Assembly: GCA_041163945.1 (NCBI GenBank)
Contig: JBEAQJ010000185.1
Span: forward strand, 1-56,631
DNA from: Roseicyclus sp041163945
Lineage (GTDB): Bacteria; Pseudomonadota; Alphaproteobacteria; Rhodobacterales; Rhodobacteraceae
Reading direction: 5' to 3'
DNA length: 56,631 bases
Positions 33,402-42,153 of this stretch are shown piece after piece (the first letter of the stretch is position 1; each line of letters begins with the position of its first letter). The notes under the pieces were generated by a model. That model worked only from the letters and a program-made list of their open reading frames with translations, ran no database searches and was not told the origin of the DNA. A program made the translations under genes and the position numbers.

Positions 33402-34418
33402 ATGACGAATCCGCTGACCGAGCTTTTGGCAACCCGCGATTGGCTGATGGCCGATGGCGCCACGGGGACGACGCTGTTCAACATGGGTCTGTCGTCGGGC
33501 GATGCCCCGGAATTGTGGAACGAGGACCACCCCGACCGCATCGCCGAACTGTACAAAGGCGCCGTTGATGCGGGCGCGGATATCTTTCTGACCAATTCCT
33601 TCGGCGGCACGCGCTCGCGGCTGAAGCTGCACAATGCACAAGACCGCACCTATCAGCTGAACAAGCTGGCCGCGGAAATCGGCCGCGCGGTGGCTGATGC
33701 GGCGGGGCGCAAGGTCATCGTCGCGGGCTCGATGGGGCCGACGGGTGAAATCATGGCCCCGATGGGCACGCTCACCCATGCGGCCGCGGTCGAGATGTTT
33801 CACGAACAAGCCGAAGGGCTGCGCGATGGCGGGGCCGATGTGCTGTGGGTCGAAACCATCAGCGCCCCCGAGGAATATGCCGCCGCAGCCGAAGGTTGCG
33901 CGCGCGCCGGCATGGATTGGTGCGGCACGATGAGCTTTGACACCGCGGGCCGCACGATGATGGGGCTGACATCGGCCGGCATGGCCGAACTGGTCGAAAA
34001 GCTGCCCCATCGCCCGTTGGCCTTTGGTGCCAATTGCGGGGTCGGTGCCTCGGATCTGTTGCGCACGATCTTGGGTTTTCGCGCCGTCGGCACCGAGCGC
34101 CCGGTAATCGCCAAGGGCAATGCCGGCATCCCCAAATACCATGACGGCCATATCCATTACGACGGCACACCCGATCTGATGGCCCATTACGCGGTGCTGG
34201 CGCGCGATGCCGGCGCCACGATCATCGGCGGGTGCTGCGGCACCACGCCCGCGCATCTGCGCGCCATGCGCGCCGCCTTGGAAAGCACCCCCCGCGGCGA
34301 GGCCCCGACCCTTGAACAGATCACCGCGGCACTGGGCGGGTTTTCGTCCGGTTCGGACGGCACGGATGGCAACGCGCCCACGCGCGATCGCACCAGCCGC
34401 CGGCGGGGCCGCGATTGA
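33402..34418 (+). CDS. bmt: Homocysteine S-methyltransferase domain protein (Bmt/MetH N-domain type)
   Basis: 338 residues, a homocysteine-binding TIM barrel using zinc to activate the thiol. Zinc ligands are C212 (GANCGVG) and C278/C279 (IIGGCCGTTPAH). The N-terminus LMADGATGTTLFNMG is typical. It is annotated in relatives as betaine-homocysteine methyltransferase, but the next gene encodes a corrinoid protein and a DUF1638 protein follows, so it may instead be the homocysteine half of a split cobalamin-dependent methionine synthase. The C-terminus is a basic tail of low complexity. Confidence 0.9.
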   Translation: MTNPLTELLATRDWLMADGATGTTLFNMGLSSGDAPELWNEDHPDRIAELYKGAVDAGADIFLTNSFGGTRSRLKLHNAQDRTYQLNKLAAEIGRAVADAAGRKVIVAGSMGPTGEIMAPMGTLTHAAAVEMFHEQAEGLRDGGADVLWVETISAPEEYAAAAEGCARAGMDWCGTMSFDTAGRTMMGLTSAGMAELVEKLPHRPLAFGANCGVGASDLLRTILGFRAVGTERPVIAKGNAGIPKYHDGHIHYDGTPDLMAHYAVLARDAGATIIGGCCGTTPAHLRAMRAALESTPRGEAPTLEQITAALGGFSSGSDGTDGNAPTRDRTSRRRGRD

Positions 34419-34580
34419 GCCACCGCCGCCATCATGTTGGTCGCACCGCGAAAATCACGCCCGCCCCGGCCCCGCGTCGCAGCGCGCGTGGGTCATGTCG
34501 CAATTCGACATTTTGAAATCCGCAATTGCACTACGACAAGCCCTTGACGCGCCTTGCGCGGGGCAAGAGCGACAGGAGAC

Positions 34581-35294
34581 ATGCCCATGTCCGATAACGG
34601 TGACGACATCATCCTTTCCGAGCTCGACGACGACGAGCTGGTCAGCCAGATGTACGACGATCTCTACGATGGCCTGAAGGAAGAGATCGAGGAATCGGTT
34701 CATATCCTGCTGGACCGCGGCTGGACGCCCTATGACATCCTGACCAAGGCGCTGGTGGGCGGCATGACCATCGTCGGCAACGACTTTCGCGATGGGATCT
34801 TGTTCGTGCCCGAAGTGCTGATGGCGGCCAACGCCATGAAGGGCGGCATGGCGATTCTGAAGCCGCTGCTGGTGGAAACCGGCGCACCGCGGATCGGCAA
34901 GATGGTCATCGGCACCGTCAAGGGCGACATCCATGACATCGGCAAGAACCTTGTCGGCATGATGATGGAAGGCGCAGGCTTCGAAGTGGTCGATCTGGGC
35001 ATCAACAATGCCGTGGAAAACTACCTGAAGGCGCTGGAAACCGAAGGCCCCGACATTCTGGGGATGTCCGCGCTTCTGACCACGACCATGCCCTACATGA
35101 AGGTCGTGATCGACACGATGAAGGAAAAGGGCATCCGCGACGACTATATCATCTTGGTCGGGGGCGCGCCCTTGAACGAGGAATTCGGCCGCGCGATCGG
35201 CGCCGATGCCTATTGCCGCGATGCCGCCGTGGCGGTCGAAACGGCCAAGGAATTCGTCCTGCGCCGTCACAACCAGATGGCCGCGCGCGCCTGA
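34581..35294 (+). CDS. Cobalamin-binding (corrinoid) methyl-carrier protein
   Basis: 237 residues with the two domains of MetH/MtbC-type corrinoid proteins: a helical cap (about 20-100, EIEESVHILLDRGWTPYDIL) and a Rossmann B12 domain with the base-off ligand motif D116-x-H118-x-x-G121 (GDIHDIGKNLV). It would carry methyl groups on cobalt between two methyltransferases. 162 bases after the homocysteine methyltransferase gene, with AGGAG before the ATG. The gap holds an inverted repeat TGTCG-CAATT-CGACA (34496-34510) and a TTGACG (34544). A strong terminator follows. Confidence 0.94.
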   Translation: MPMSDNGDDIILSELDDDELVSQMYDDLYDGLKEEIEESVHILLDRGWTPYDILTKALVGGMTIVGNDFRDGILFVPEVLMAANAMKGGMAILKPLLVETGAPRIGKMVIGTVKGDIHDIGKNLVGMMMEGAGFEVVDLGINNAVENYLKALETEGPDILGMSALLTTTMPYMKVVIDTMKEKGIRDDYIILVGGAPLNEEFGRAIGADAYCRDAAVAVETAKEFVLRRHNQMAARA

Positions 35295-35319
35295 TCATGG
35301 GCCCGGGGCCACAGACACG

Positions 35320-35350
35320 AAAGGCCCGGTCGATGCGACCGGGCCTTTTT
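35320..35350 (+). terminator. Rho-independent terminator after the corrinoid protein gene
   Basis: A 13-base perfect stem (35320-35332 with 35336-35348), loop ATG, then TTTTTCG. This separates the methyltransferase pair from the following EamA and DUF1638 genes at the transcript level. Confidence 0.9.
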
Positions 35351-35469
35351 CGTTCGGGCCGTGTTTTGTTCGGGCCGTGGCCCTGCCCCCTTGTGCTTGG
35401 CGCAACGCCGGCGTTTGGTGCCCCCCATGAACATGCCGCACCACGATCCGACAGCCATGGGGCCCCCTG

Positions 35470-36357
35470 ATGCCGCCGCGTGACATTGCCCTTGTGATGG
35501 TGGTGATCCTGGCCTGGGGGTCGAACTTCACCGGCATGAAGCTGGCGCTGGAGGAACTGCCGCCGCTGCTGTTCGTGGGGCTGCGCTTTGCGATCTTGAT
35601 CCCCTTGCTGGCGTTCTTCCCGCGGCCGGCCGGCTGGCCTGCGATCATTGCCGTGGGCGGGTTGATCAACATGGGTCAATTCGCCTTTCTGTTCAGTGGC
35701 CTGACCGCGGGCACCAGCGCCGGGCTGGCCTCGTTGATCATCCAGAGCCAGGTGCCGATAACCATCGTGATGGCGTGGCTGTTTTTTGGCGAACGCGTGG
35801 CGCGGGTGCAGGCCGTGGGCATCGGGCTGGCGGTGCTGGGGCTGGCAGGTTTCGGGCTGATGTCGGGGGGCAATATCACGGCCTTGGGGCTGGGCCTGAT
35901 CTTGTGCGGGGCGCTGTGCTGGGCGTTGGGCAATTTGGTGCTGCGCCGCCTGCCCGGCGTGGACATGCTGGCGCTGTTTCTGTGGGCCTGCCTGGTGCCG
36001 CCACTGCCGATGTTGGGGCTGTCGCTTTTGGTGGAAACCGATGCGCCCTTGGCGACAATCGCGGCCGTCAGCGCCAAGGGCTGGCTTGCGGTCATCTATG
36101 TGGCGCTGATTTCCACGGTGGTGGGCTATTCGATCTGGGGCACGCTGATGTCACGCCACCCGGCGGCGATGGTGACGCCCTTTGCCCTGATGATCCCGTT
36201 GGTTGGCATGGGCACGGCCGCCATCGTTCTGGGCGAGCGCATCACCGGCCCCGAGGCGCTGGCGGGCGCGGTGGTTCTGTCGGGGCTGGCGTTGGCCGTT
36301 CTGGGGCCACGGCTGGTCGCACATGGGGCTTTGCGGCGCCGCCCGCCTCGGCCATGA
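35470..36357 (+). CDS. EamA (DMT superfamily) transporter
   Basis: 295 residues with ten hydrophobic segments in two EamA repeats (about 5-130 and 140-285). Seen: AWGSNFTGMKLAL at the N-terminus, the repeat-end motif WLFFGERVARVQAVGIGLAVLGLAGF and its partner TAAIVLGERITGPEALAGAVVLSGLAL. Likely an exporter of a small metabolite or amino acid; substrate unknown. Followed after 7 bases by the DUF1638 gene, so the two are probably one operon. Confidence 0.9.
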   Translation: MPPRDIALVMVVILAWGSNFTGMKLALEELPPLLFVGLRFAILIPLLAFFPRPAGWPAIIAVGGLINMGQFAFLFSGLTAGTSAGLASLIIQSQVPITIVMAWLFFGERVARVQAVGIGLAVLGLAGFGLMSGGNITALGLGLILCGALCWALGNLVLRRLPGVDMLALFLWACLVPPLPMLGLSLLVETDAPLATIAAVSAKGWLAVIYVALISTVVGYSIWGTLMSRHPAAMVTPFALMIPLVGMGTAAIVLGERITGPEALAGAVVLSGLALAVLGPRLVAHGALRRRPPRP

Positions 36358-36364
36358 TGCGCCC

Positions 36365-36994
36365 ATGACCGAGCTCAACGATGACATCTTGCGCGACACC
36401 GGCTTGCCTGCACAAGGCGCGGGTCGGGTGCTGTTGATCGGCTGCGGGGCACTGGCGCGCGAGGTTTTGGACCTGAAGGCGGCGAATGGCTGGGAACATC
36501 TGGACCTGCACTGTCTGCCCGCGATCCTGCACAACCATCCCGACCGCATCCCGGACGCGGTCGAAGCCGCGGTGACCGAGCGGCGCGCCGATTATGCGCA
36601 GGTCTTCGTGCTTTATGCCGATTGCGGCACGGGCGGGCTGCTGCAAGCGACCTGCGCCCGGCTGGGGGTGACGATGCTGGAGGGGCCGCATTGCTACAGC
36701 TTCTTCGAAGGCAACGCCGCTTTTGCCGCGACGGGGGAAATGACGGCCTTTTACCTGACCGATTTCCTGGTGCGCCAATTCGATGCCTTCGTCACCCGCC
36801 CGCTTGGATTGGACCGCTTTCCGCAACTGCGTGACATGTATTTCGGACATTACACGAAGCTGGTCTATCAAGCCCAAACCGATGATCCAGATCTTACTGA
36901 AAAAGCAAGGGACTGCGCATCGTTCCTGAAGCTGGATTTCGAGCGGCGGTTTACCGGTTACGGCGATCTGGAACGCGCGTTGCGCCAGCTGTGA
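36365..36994 (+). CDS. DUF1638 protein, probable partner of corrinoid methyl transfer
   Basis: 209 residues. The pattern LLIGCGALAREVLDL, HCLPAILHNHPDRIPDAVEAAV, VLYADCGTGGLL and GPHCYSFFEG is that of DUF1638. The family often lies near corrinoid methyltransferase genes; from memory, one member in a Roseobacter relative was linked genetically to split methionine synthase. Conserved Cys and His residues (GCGA, LHCL, ADCGTG, PHCYSF) could bind metal. The ATG at 36365 is 7 bases after the EamA stop. Confidence 0.85.
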   Translation: MTELNDDILRDTGLPAQGAGRVLLIGCGALAREVLDLKAANGWEHLDLHCLPAILHNHPDRIPDAVEAAVTERRADYAQVFVLYADCGTGGLLQATCARLGVTMLEGPHCYSFFEGNAAFAATGEMTAFYLTDFLVRQFDAFVTRPLGLDRFPQLRDMYFGHYTKLVYQAQTDDPDLTEKARDCASFLKLDFERRFTGYGDLERALRQL

Positions 36995-37051
36995 CCGGAC
37001 CGCTTCCCGCATTTTGGGCGGACCCTGTACCGAAAAGAAACCGCTGGCGGA

Positions 37052-37480
37052 TTACGCCGACAGGTTTTCGGCAGCCAAGGACCGGATGCGTTCGATCATC
37101 GCGCGCAACCCGTTCGAGCGCTGCGCCGACAGGTGATCGTTCAGCCCCAGACGCGCCAGTTCGGCCGCCGCATCCACGCGCAGCACCTCGGCCAGGCTCA
37201 GCCCATCGTAAAGCGCATGCAGCACGGCAATCAGGCCGCGCACGATCATGGCATCGCTTTCGCCCTGAAACCGAAACACCGCGCCGGGCCCCTGCCCGTC
37301 GATCTGCGGCCGGATCCAGACCTGGCTGGCACAGCCATCGACCTTGGTGGCGGGCACCTTGAACGCATCGTCGAGCGGGTCCATCGCCTTGCCCAGATCG
37401 ATCACGTGGCGGTAACGCTCTTCCCAGTCCTCGAGAAATTCAAAGGTTTCGGCGATGTCTTCAAAGGCGGCGCTGGCCAT
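37052..37480 (-). CDS. sufE: SufE-like cysteine desulfurase activator
   Basis: 142 residues. SufE accepts persulfide sulfur from SufS and passes it to the Fe-S scaffold; the acceptor is C50 in TKVDGCASQVWI. Other family signs: ETFEFLEDWEERYRHVIDLGK and LNDHLSAQRSNGLRAMIERIR. The start at 37480 fits the family N-terminus. The suf operon itself is not here, so this is a stand-alone copy convergent with DUF1638. Confidence 0.95.
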   Translation of the reverse strand: MASAAFEDIAETFEFLEDWEERYRHVIDLGKAMDPLDDAFKVPATKVDGCASQVWIRPQIDGQGPGAVFRFQGESDAMIVRGLIAVLHALYDGLSLAEVLRVDAAAELARLGLNDHLSAQRSNGLRAMIERIRSLAAENLSA

Positions 37481-37611
37481 GTCGGCGCTCTCCCGGCGGG
37501 CTGTGTTGGTGCCCTTCACCTATGCCCGCGGCCACGCAAGGTCCAGAGGCGGCTTTCCTTTGCGACGGTCCTGCGCTAGCACAGGCACGCTGCCCACCGA
37601 CGGAGGCCCCG

Positions 37612-38055
37612 ATGTTGCGCGTGTTGCTTGCCCTTGCCCTGATGACCAGCCTTGCGGCCTGTGGCACCCGGCTGAACCCGTTCAACTGGTTCGGCGCCGA
37701 TCGCGAAGACCGCGTGGCCGCCGACACCCCCACGGTTCCCACCGATCCGCGCCCGCTGGTGGCCGAAGTGGTCGATCTGGCCATTGCCCCGACGGCGCAA
37801 GGTGCGATCCTGCGCGCCACGGGGCGGCCCGCCACCCAAGGTCATTGGGACGCCGAATTGATTGAAACCGAACGCAGCGCGACAGCCTTGGTCTATGAAT
37901 TCCGCGCGTTCCCGCCCTTGGCGGCTGCCCCCACCGGAACGCCGCAATCACGCGAGGTGGTCACGGGGCTGGAGCTGTCGCTTTTCGATCTGGCCGGGAT
38001 TCGCACCATCACCGTGATCGGGGCGGAAAACCGGCGCAGCGTTTCGCGCCGCTAG
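37612..38055 (+). CDS. Small lipoprotein, function unknown
   Basis: 147 residues. N-terminal hydrophobic stretch with lipobox LAAC (C17), so it is lipid-modified and envelope-anchored. The mature part begins GTRLNPFNWFG, followed by an acidic linker and a small beta-rich domain without cysteines. CGGAGG precedes the ATG. I recognise it as a conserved type of hypothetical protein in Rhodobacteraceae but know no function. It converges on rnd with 5 bases between stops. Confidence 0.8.
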   Translation: MLRVLLALALMTSLAACGTRLNPFNWFGADREDRVAADTPTVPTDPRPLVAEVVDLAIAPTAQGAILRATGRPATQGHWDAELIETERSATALVYEFRAFPPLAAAPTGTPQSREVVTGLELSLFDLAGIRTITVIGAENRRSVSRR

Positions 38056-38060
38056 ACCCG

Positions 38061-39248
38061 TCAGACCGGAACGATCCGCACCCGGTCGCCCTTGGCCGAC
38101 AGTGCGATTTCACCCCGCACCAACCGCAGCGCATCTTCGCCAAAGACGGCGCGCCGCCAGCCCGTGGCCCAGATACCGTCATGTTCGCCGCAGGCGATAT
38201 CATCAAGATCGGATGACGACGCGATCAGCTTGGCGGCAACCCCCGCCTCTTCCGACTTGGCCTTGAGCAGGACGCGCAACAGATCGGCAAGCGCCGAATT
38301 CAGGTTCGACCGATCCCGCGCTTCGGGCGCTTCGGGCACCTTGTCGGCGGGCTGATCCAGCCCCCGGCAGACCGCGGCCACCAGACCTTCGGCGATCTCG
38401 CCCTTGCGCGCATCGCGCAGCAAAAGCCGCGATTTCGACAGATCGGCCAAGGACCGCGGCTTGGTCGAGGCCAATTCGATCAGCGCATCATCCTTGATCA
38501 CCCGGCTGCGGGGAATGTTCTTTTGCTGGGCGTAGCGTTCGCGAAAGGCCGCCAATTCGCGCGCGATCGCCATGGTGCGCCCCGACCCGCTGCGCAGCTT
38601 CAAACGCTGCCAGGCCTGATCGGGATCGACGACGTAGCTCGAGGCATCGGTCAGCTGTGCCAGCTCTTCCTCCAGCCAATCACGCCGCCCGGTGCGCGCC
38701 AGTTCGGCGCTGAGGTATTCGTAGATCTGGCGCAGATGCGTCACATCGGCCAGCGCATAGGTTTTCTGCGCCTCGGTCAACGGACGGCGTGACCAATCCG
38801 TGAATCGCGACGATTTATCAAGATTGGCCCGCGCGATCTTGCGCACCAATGTCTCATAGCCGACTTGATCCCCGAAACCGCAGACCATCGCGGCGACCTG
38901 GGTGTCGAACAAGGGGCTGGGCACAACGCCCCCCTCGACGTGGAAAATTTCCAGATCCTGGCGGGCGGCGTGAAACACCTTGACCACGGCAGGGTTGCGA
39001 AACAGCGCGTAAAGCGGTGCCAGATCCAAGCCTTCGACCAAGGGATCGACCAGCACCGCATCCCCATCGCCCCGCCCCGGCAGGGCCAGCTGCACCAGGC
39101 AAAGCTGGGCGAAATAGGTCCGTTCGCGCAGGAATTCCGTATCGACCGTGACATAGGGGCTTGTGGCCGCCTTGGCGCAGAACGCCGCCAGCGCATCGGT
39201 TGTGGTCAGGATCTCGGTCAATGCTGTCGTCTTTTTCGCCGCCCGCAT
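38061..39248 (-). CDS. rnd: Ribonuclease D
   Basis: 3'-5' exoribonuclease that trims tRNA precursors and other structured RNAs. 395 residues: a DEDD exonuclease domain with D36/E38 (VTVDTEFLRER), DTQVAAMVCGFG and YALADVTHLRQIYEYL, then an HRDC domain (about 210-290). The ATG at 39248 was used; homologues often start nearer TTTDALAAF, so a TTG ten codons in is possible. 116 bases downstream of the DUF2267 gene. Confidence 0.95.
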   Translation of the reverse strand: MRAAKKTTALTEILTTTDALAAFCAKAATSPYVTVDTEFLRERTYFAQLCLVQLALPGRGDGDAVLVDPLVEGLDLAPLYALFRNPAVVKVFHAARQDLEIFHVEGGVVPSPLFDTQVAAMVCGFGDQVGYETLVRKIARANLDKSSRFTDWSRRPLTEAQKTYALADVTHLRQIYEYLSAELARTGRRDWLEEELAQLTDASSYVVDPDQAWQRLKLRSGSGRTMAIARELAAFRERYAQQKNIPRSRVIKDDALIELASTKPRSLADLSKSRLLLRDARKGEIAEGLVAAVCRGLDQPADKVPEAPEARDRSNLNSALADLLRVLLKAKSEEAGVAAKLIASSSDLDDIACGEHDGIWATGWRRAVFGEDALRLVRGEIALSAKGDRVRIVPV

Positions 39249-39364
39249 CGGCGCGGGACGACCCCGCATAGGCGAGGGACGCGAGAAAGAAAAGGGGCCG
39301 CGAACCGATCCACAGGCCAGCCCGGCACCCAGCCCAGCGCCCGGCCGGGCGGCCCGCGCGGCGT

Positions 39365-39793
39365 TTACGGGGAAAACAGCGCGCGCAATGGGCGCGTCAG
39401 GTGGCCGCGCACCTGCGCCATTTCACCGTCTGACACGCGTGCATCGAGCGTATCGAAAACCGCCGCAATCGCGCGCTCGATATCCTCGGGCGGCTCGGGC
39501 CCGAAAAGTGTCAGGATGCGTGCGGTGAATGCGCCCTTGGTGCGCAGCGCGGCGGGGGTGCGCCCGGGATCATAGCCTTCGTAGTAGAGGCCCCGCACGA
39601 AAATCGGCAATTGGGCCGACAATTGGGCGGCCTCGTCCGGGGTCAGCTGGTCGCGCAGGGCCTGCAACACGGCGCGCAGCAGACGATAGGCGCGCTGCTT
39701 GTTCGACAGGCCCGCACGGGCATCGACCTCGTTGATCCAGAGATTGGCCTGTTGCACGGATTCATCGATGATCTTCAGCCCAAGCGCGCTCAT
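39365..39793 (-). CDS. DUF2267 protein
   Basis: 142 residues, all-helical. NKQRAYRLLRAVLQALRDQLTPDEAAQLSAQLPIFVRGLYYEGY is the diagnostic DUF2267 block. Family function is unknown; members are often stress-associated. AGGAGG lies just before the ATG. Divergent from gap1 across 251 bases that contain the operator-like cluster. Confidence 0.9.
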   Translation of the reverse strand: MSALGLKIIDESVQQANLWINEVDARAGLSNKQRAYRLLRAVLQALRDQLTPDEAAQLSAQLPIFVRGLYYEGYDPGRTPAALRTKGAFTARILTLFGPEPPEDIERAIAAVFDTLDARVSDGEMAQVRGHLTRPLRALFSP

Positions 39794-39910
39794 GGCGGTT
39801 CCTCCTGTTGTCGGCGGAGCAACTTGGCCCCAGCCGCCATGCAACCATGCACGCCGCACCCATGCCTTGACCGGTGTCATCGGCCCAGATCCGCGGCCGG
39901 TGCGACACCC

Positions 39911-39953
39911 GTTAGCGCAAACCGGTGCCGTTGGCGCTAACGGTTACGCTAAC
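39911..39953 (+). promoter_or_regulatory. Cluster of GTTAGCG-type half-sites upstream of gap1
   Basis: GTTAGCGCAAAC (39911-39922) and GTTGGCGCTAAC (39930-39941) are 12-base inverted repeats with one mismatched pair each; their centres are 19 bases apart. A further CGCTAAC half-site lies at 39947-39953. The half-site TTAGC|G is shared with the palindrome before gap2. The cluster is about 92 bases before the gap1 start. LacI-family binding is inferred. Confidence 0.55.
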
Positions 39954-40044
39954 ATGCCGAAAAATTGCGCTTTTTCCTTGGCCCGCACGGCATGCTTCAG
40001 TATGCGGAATGCAACATCACGGGCCACGCGCCGAAAGGATTCCC

Positions 40045-41049
40045 ATGACCATCACCCTTGGCATCAACGGTTTCGGACGGATCGGGCGCTGCACGCTGGC
40101 CCATATCACGGAAGCCGCGCGCAACGATGTGCAGGTGGTCAAGATCAACGCGACGGGTCCGATCGAAACCAATGCCCACCTGTTGCGCTACGACAGCGTG
40201 CATGGCCGCTTTCCCGGCGAGGTGCGCGTGCAAGACGACACGCTGGATCTGGGCCGGGGGCCGATCAAGGTGTTTTCCACCTATGATCCGGCCGAGCTGG
40301 ATTGGGACGGCTGCGATGTGGTGTTGGAATGCACCGGGGCATTCAACAACCGCGATGCGGCCGCCGTGCACCTGACGCGCGGGGCCAAGCGCGTGCTGGT
40401 GTCGGCACCGGCCAAGAACGTGGACAAGACCATCGTCTACGGTGTGAACCACCGCGAATTGCTGGCCCAGCATCACGTCGTGTCGAACGGATCGTGCACC
40501 ACCAATTGCCTGGCCCCGCTGGCCAAGGTGCTCAACGATGCCATCGGCATCGAACGCGGGATCATGACGACGATCCACAGCTACACGGGCGATCAGCCCA
40601 CGCTGGATCGCCGCCACAAGGATCTGTACCGGGCCCGGGCGGCCGCGATGGCGATGATCCCGACCTCGACCGGGGCGGCCAAGGCCCTGAAAGAGGTGCT
40701 GCCCGAACTGGAGGGCCGGCTGGATGGCACGGCGCTGCGGGTGCCCACGCCCAATGTGTCATGCGTCGATCTGACCTTCGAGGCCAAGAAAAGCGTCAGC
40801 GTGGCCGATGTGAACGACATCGTGCGCGAAGCGGCGGCCGGCCATATGCGCAGCGTTCTGGCCTATGACCCGGAACCCAAGGTCTCGATCGATTTCAACC
40901 ACACCACCTATTCGTCGATCTTCGCCCCCGATCAGACCAAGGTGGTGGGCGGTCGGACCGTGCGGGTTCTGGCCTGGTATGACAATGAATGGGGCTTTTC
41001 CGCCCGCATGGCCGATGTTTCCGCGGCCATGGGCCGGCTGTTGCAATAA
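40045..41049 (+). CDS. gap: Glyceraldehyde-3-phosphate dehydrogenase, probable NADP-preferring paralogue
   Basis: 334 residues, type I GAPDH, interconverting glyceraldehyde 3-phosphate and 1,3-bisphosphoglycerate. Catalytic C151 (SCTTNC) and H178 (IHSYTGDQPT) are intact. At the end of the second beta strand the usual NAD-ribose-binding Asp is Ala36 (INATGPIETN), as I recall from NADP-using GapB of Bacillus subtilis; at the positions equivalent to 187-188 of the Bacillus stearothermophilus enzyme it has R189-R190. Both changes fit NADP(H) use in gluconeogenesis. The start at 40045 has GAAAGGA upstream. Preceded by an operator-like cluster. Confidence 0.95.
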   Translation: MTITLGINGFGRIGRCTLAHITEAARNDVQVVKINATGPIETNAHLLRYDSVHGRFPGEVRVQDDTLDLGRGPIKVFSTYDPAELDWDGCDVVLECTGAFNNRDAAAVHLTRGAKRVLVSAPAKNVDKTIVYGVNHRELLAQHHVVSNGSCTTNCLAPLAKVLNDAIGIERGIMTTIHSYTGDQPTLDRRHKDLYRARAAAMAMIPTSTGAAKALKEVLPELEGRLDGTALRVPTPNVSCVDLTFEAKKSVSVADVNDIVREAAAGHMRSVLAYDPEPKVSIDFNHTTYSSIFAPDQTKVVGGRTVRVLAWYDNEWGFSARMADVSAAMGRLLQ

Positions 41050-41101
41050 CACAAGCGGCCCCTGGCCATGGCCACCGCCATAGGCGGTTCGCCGGCTTGT
41101 G
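41050..41101 (+). other. Structured 3' region after gap1
   Basis: Starting at the first base after the gap1 stop: outer arms CACAAGC/GCTTGTG (41050-41056 with 41095-41101), enclosing the 12-base palindrome TGGCCATGGCCA (41063-41074) and a hairpin ACCGCC-ATA-GGCGGT (41074-41088). There is no T-run, so it is not a clear terminator. The rest of the gap to 41289 shows no gene. Confidence 0.35.
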
Positions 41102-41289
41102 CACCGGGCCGGCCCACCGATCCGGTTGGGGGCTGACGCCGCCTAAACCCGAGTGATAGGCATCTGAACCCGCGCTTGAATCGCGCCGTCTATACCTGCG
41201 TTTCAATGGTCAATCGGGGTTCCCATCGACATCTCTGGGCGTATCGGGCGACGGCATTCCGCCCCGCCCCGCAACCCGGAGATGGAACC

Positions 41290-41544
41290 ATGAAACATAT
41301 TCTTCCTTTCGCTCTTGCCCTTGCGATGGCCCTGCCCGGCATGGCCATGGCGTCAAGCTCGTCCAAGGTGCCCGAGCAAACCCAAACCGCCATTCGCACC
41401 ATGTTGGAGGAACAGGGCTACGAGGTGCGCAAGATCGAAACCGAAGATGGGCTGTTCGAGGCCTATGCCGTGAAAGACGGCCAGCGCTACGAGATCTACA
41501 TCAATGCCCAGATGGAAATCTTGCGCAGCAAGCGTGACGATTGA
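41290..41544 (+). CDS. Small secreted PepSY-like protein
   Basis: 84 residues. Signal peptide at about 1-21 (FALALAMALPGMAMA), then one PepSY-like unit: TAIRTMLEEQGYEVRKIETEDGLFEAYAVKDGQRYEIYINAQ, giving a mature protein of about 60 residues in the periplasm. Such domains bind or inhibit partner proteins and often accompany membrane electron-transfer proteins. First gene of a likely operon with a cytochrome b561 (66 bases on) and a membrane HTH protein. Confidence 0.85.
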   Translation: MKHILPFALALAMALPGMAMASSSSKVPEQTQTAIRTMLEEQGYEVRKIETEDGLFEAYAVKDGQRYEIYINAQMEILRSKRDD

Positions 41545-41610
41545 TCGTTTCGCGGGACGCGCGCGCGCGCCTGCGCGGCGCGTCCCGCCTCAGCCCACAA
41601 GGACAAGACA

Positions 41611-42153
41611 ATGACGATCCAACATCCCGTTTGGGACCCGTTCATCCGGATGTTCCACTGGTCGCTGGCGGCGGGTTTTGTCGCCAATGCCTGGGTCACC
41701 GACCCGGAAGCGACCCTGCACGAACAAATCGGTTACGCCATCCTCGCCCTGATCATGCTGCGCGTGATCTGGGGGTTGATCGGCCCCCGCCATGCCCGAT
41801 TTCGCGATTTTCGCCCGACAGCGGCCGGCATCCTGGCCCAGATGCAAGATGTCGCCACCGGGCGGCGGCGGGTGCACCTGGGCCACACCCCCTTGGGCGC
41901 CGTGATGATCTTCAACCTGCTGGGCAGCCTGGTCTTGATCGGGGCGACGGGTTGGCTGATGACGACCAACAGCTTCTGGGGCGTGGAATGGGTGGAAGAG
42001 ACCCACGAAGCGCTGGTGCTTTGGGCCGAGCTTTCGGTTGTGGCGCATATCGCGGCCGTGGTGTGGGAATCCCGGCGCACGGGCGTGAATTTGCCGCGGG
42101 CGATGGTGTCGGGTGTGAAATCCGTGCCCGAGGATGCTACAGTCGTGACATGA
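41611..42153 (+). CDS. Cytochrome b561-type membrane protein
   Basis: 180 residues, four transmembrane helices (about 15-29, 40-58, 95-115, 133-153). Candidate haem b ligands are H16 (MFHWSLA), H37, H92 and H132/H146, spaced as in bacterial Ni,Fe-hydrogenase/cytochrome b561 family proteins (WDPFIRMFHWSL, RVIWGLIGPRHARF). It would pass electrons across or within the inner membrane. It follows the PepSY gene, and its stop overlaps the start of the membrane HTH gene as ATGA (42150-42153), so the two are made in fixed ratio. Confidence 0.9.
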   Translation: MTIQHPVWDPFIRMFHWSLAAGFVANAWVTDPEATLHEQIGYAILALIMLRVIWGLIGPRHARFRDFRPTAAGILAQMQDVATGRRRVHLGHTPLGAVMIFNLLGSLVLIGATGWLMTTNSFWGVEWVEETHEALVLWAELSVVAHIAAVVWESRRTGVNLPRAMVSGVKSVPEDATVVT

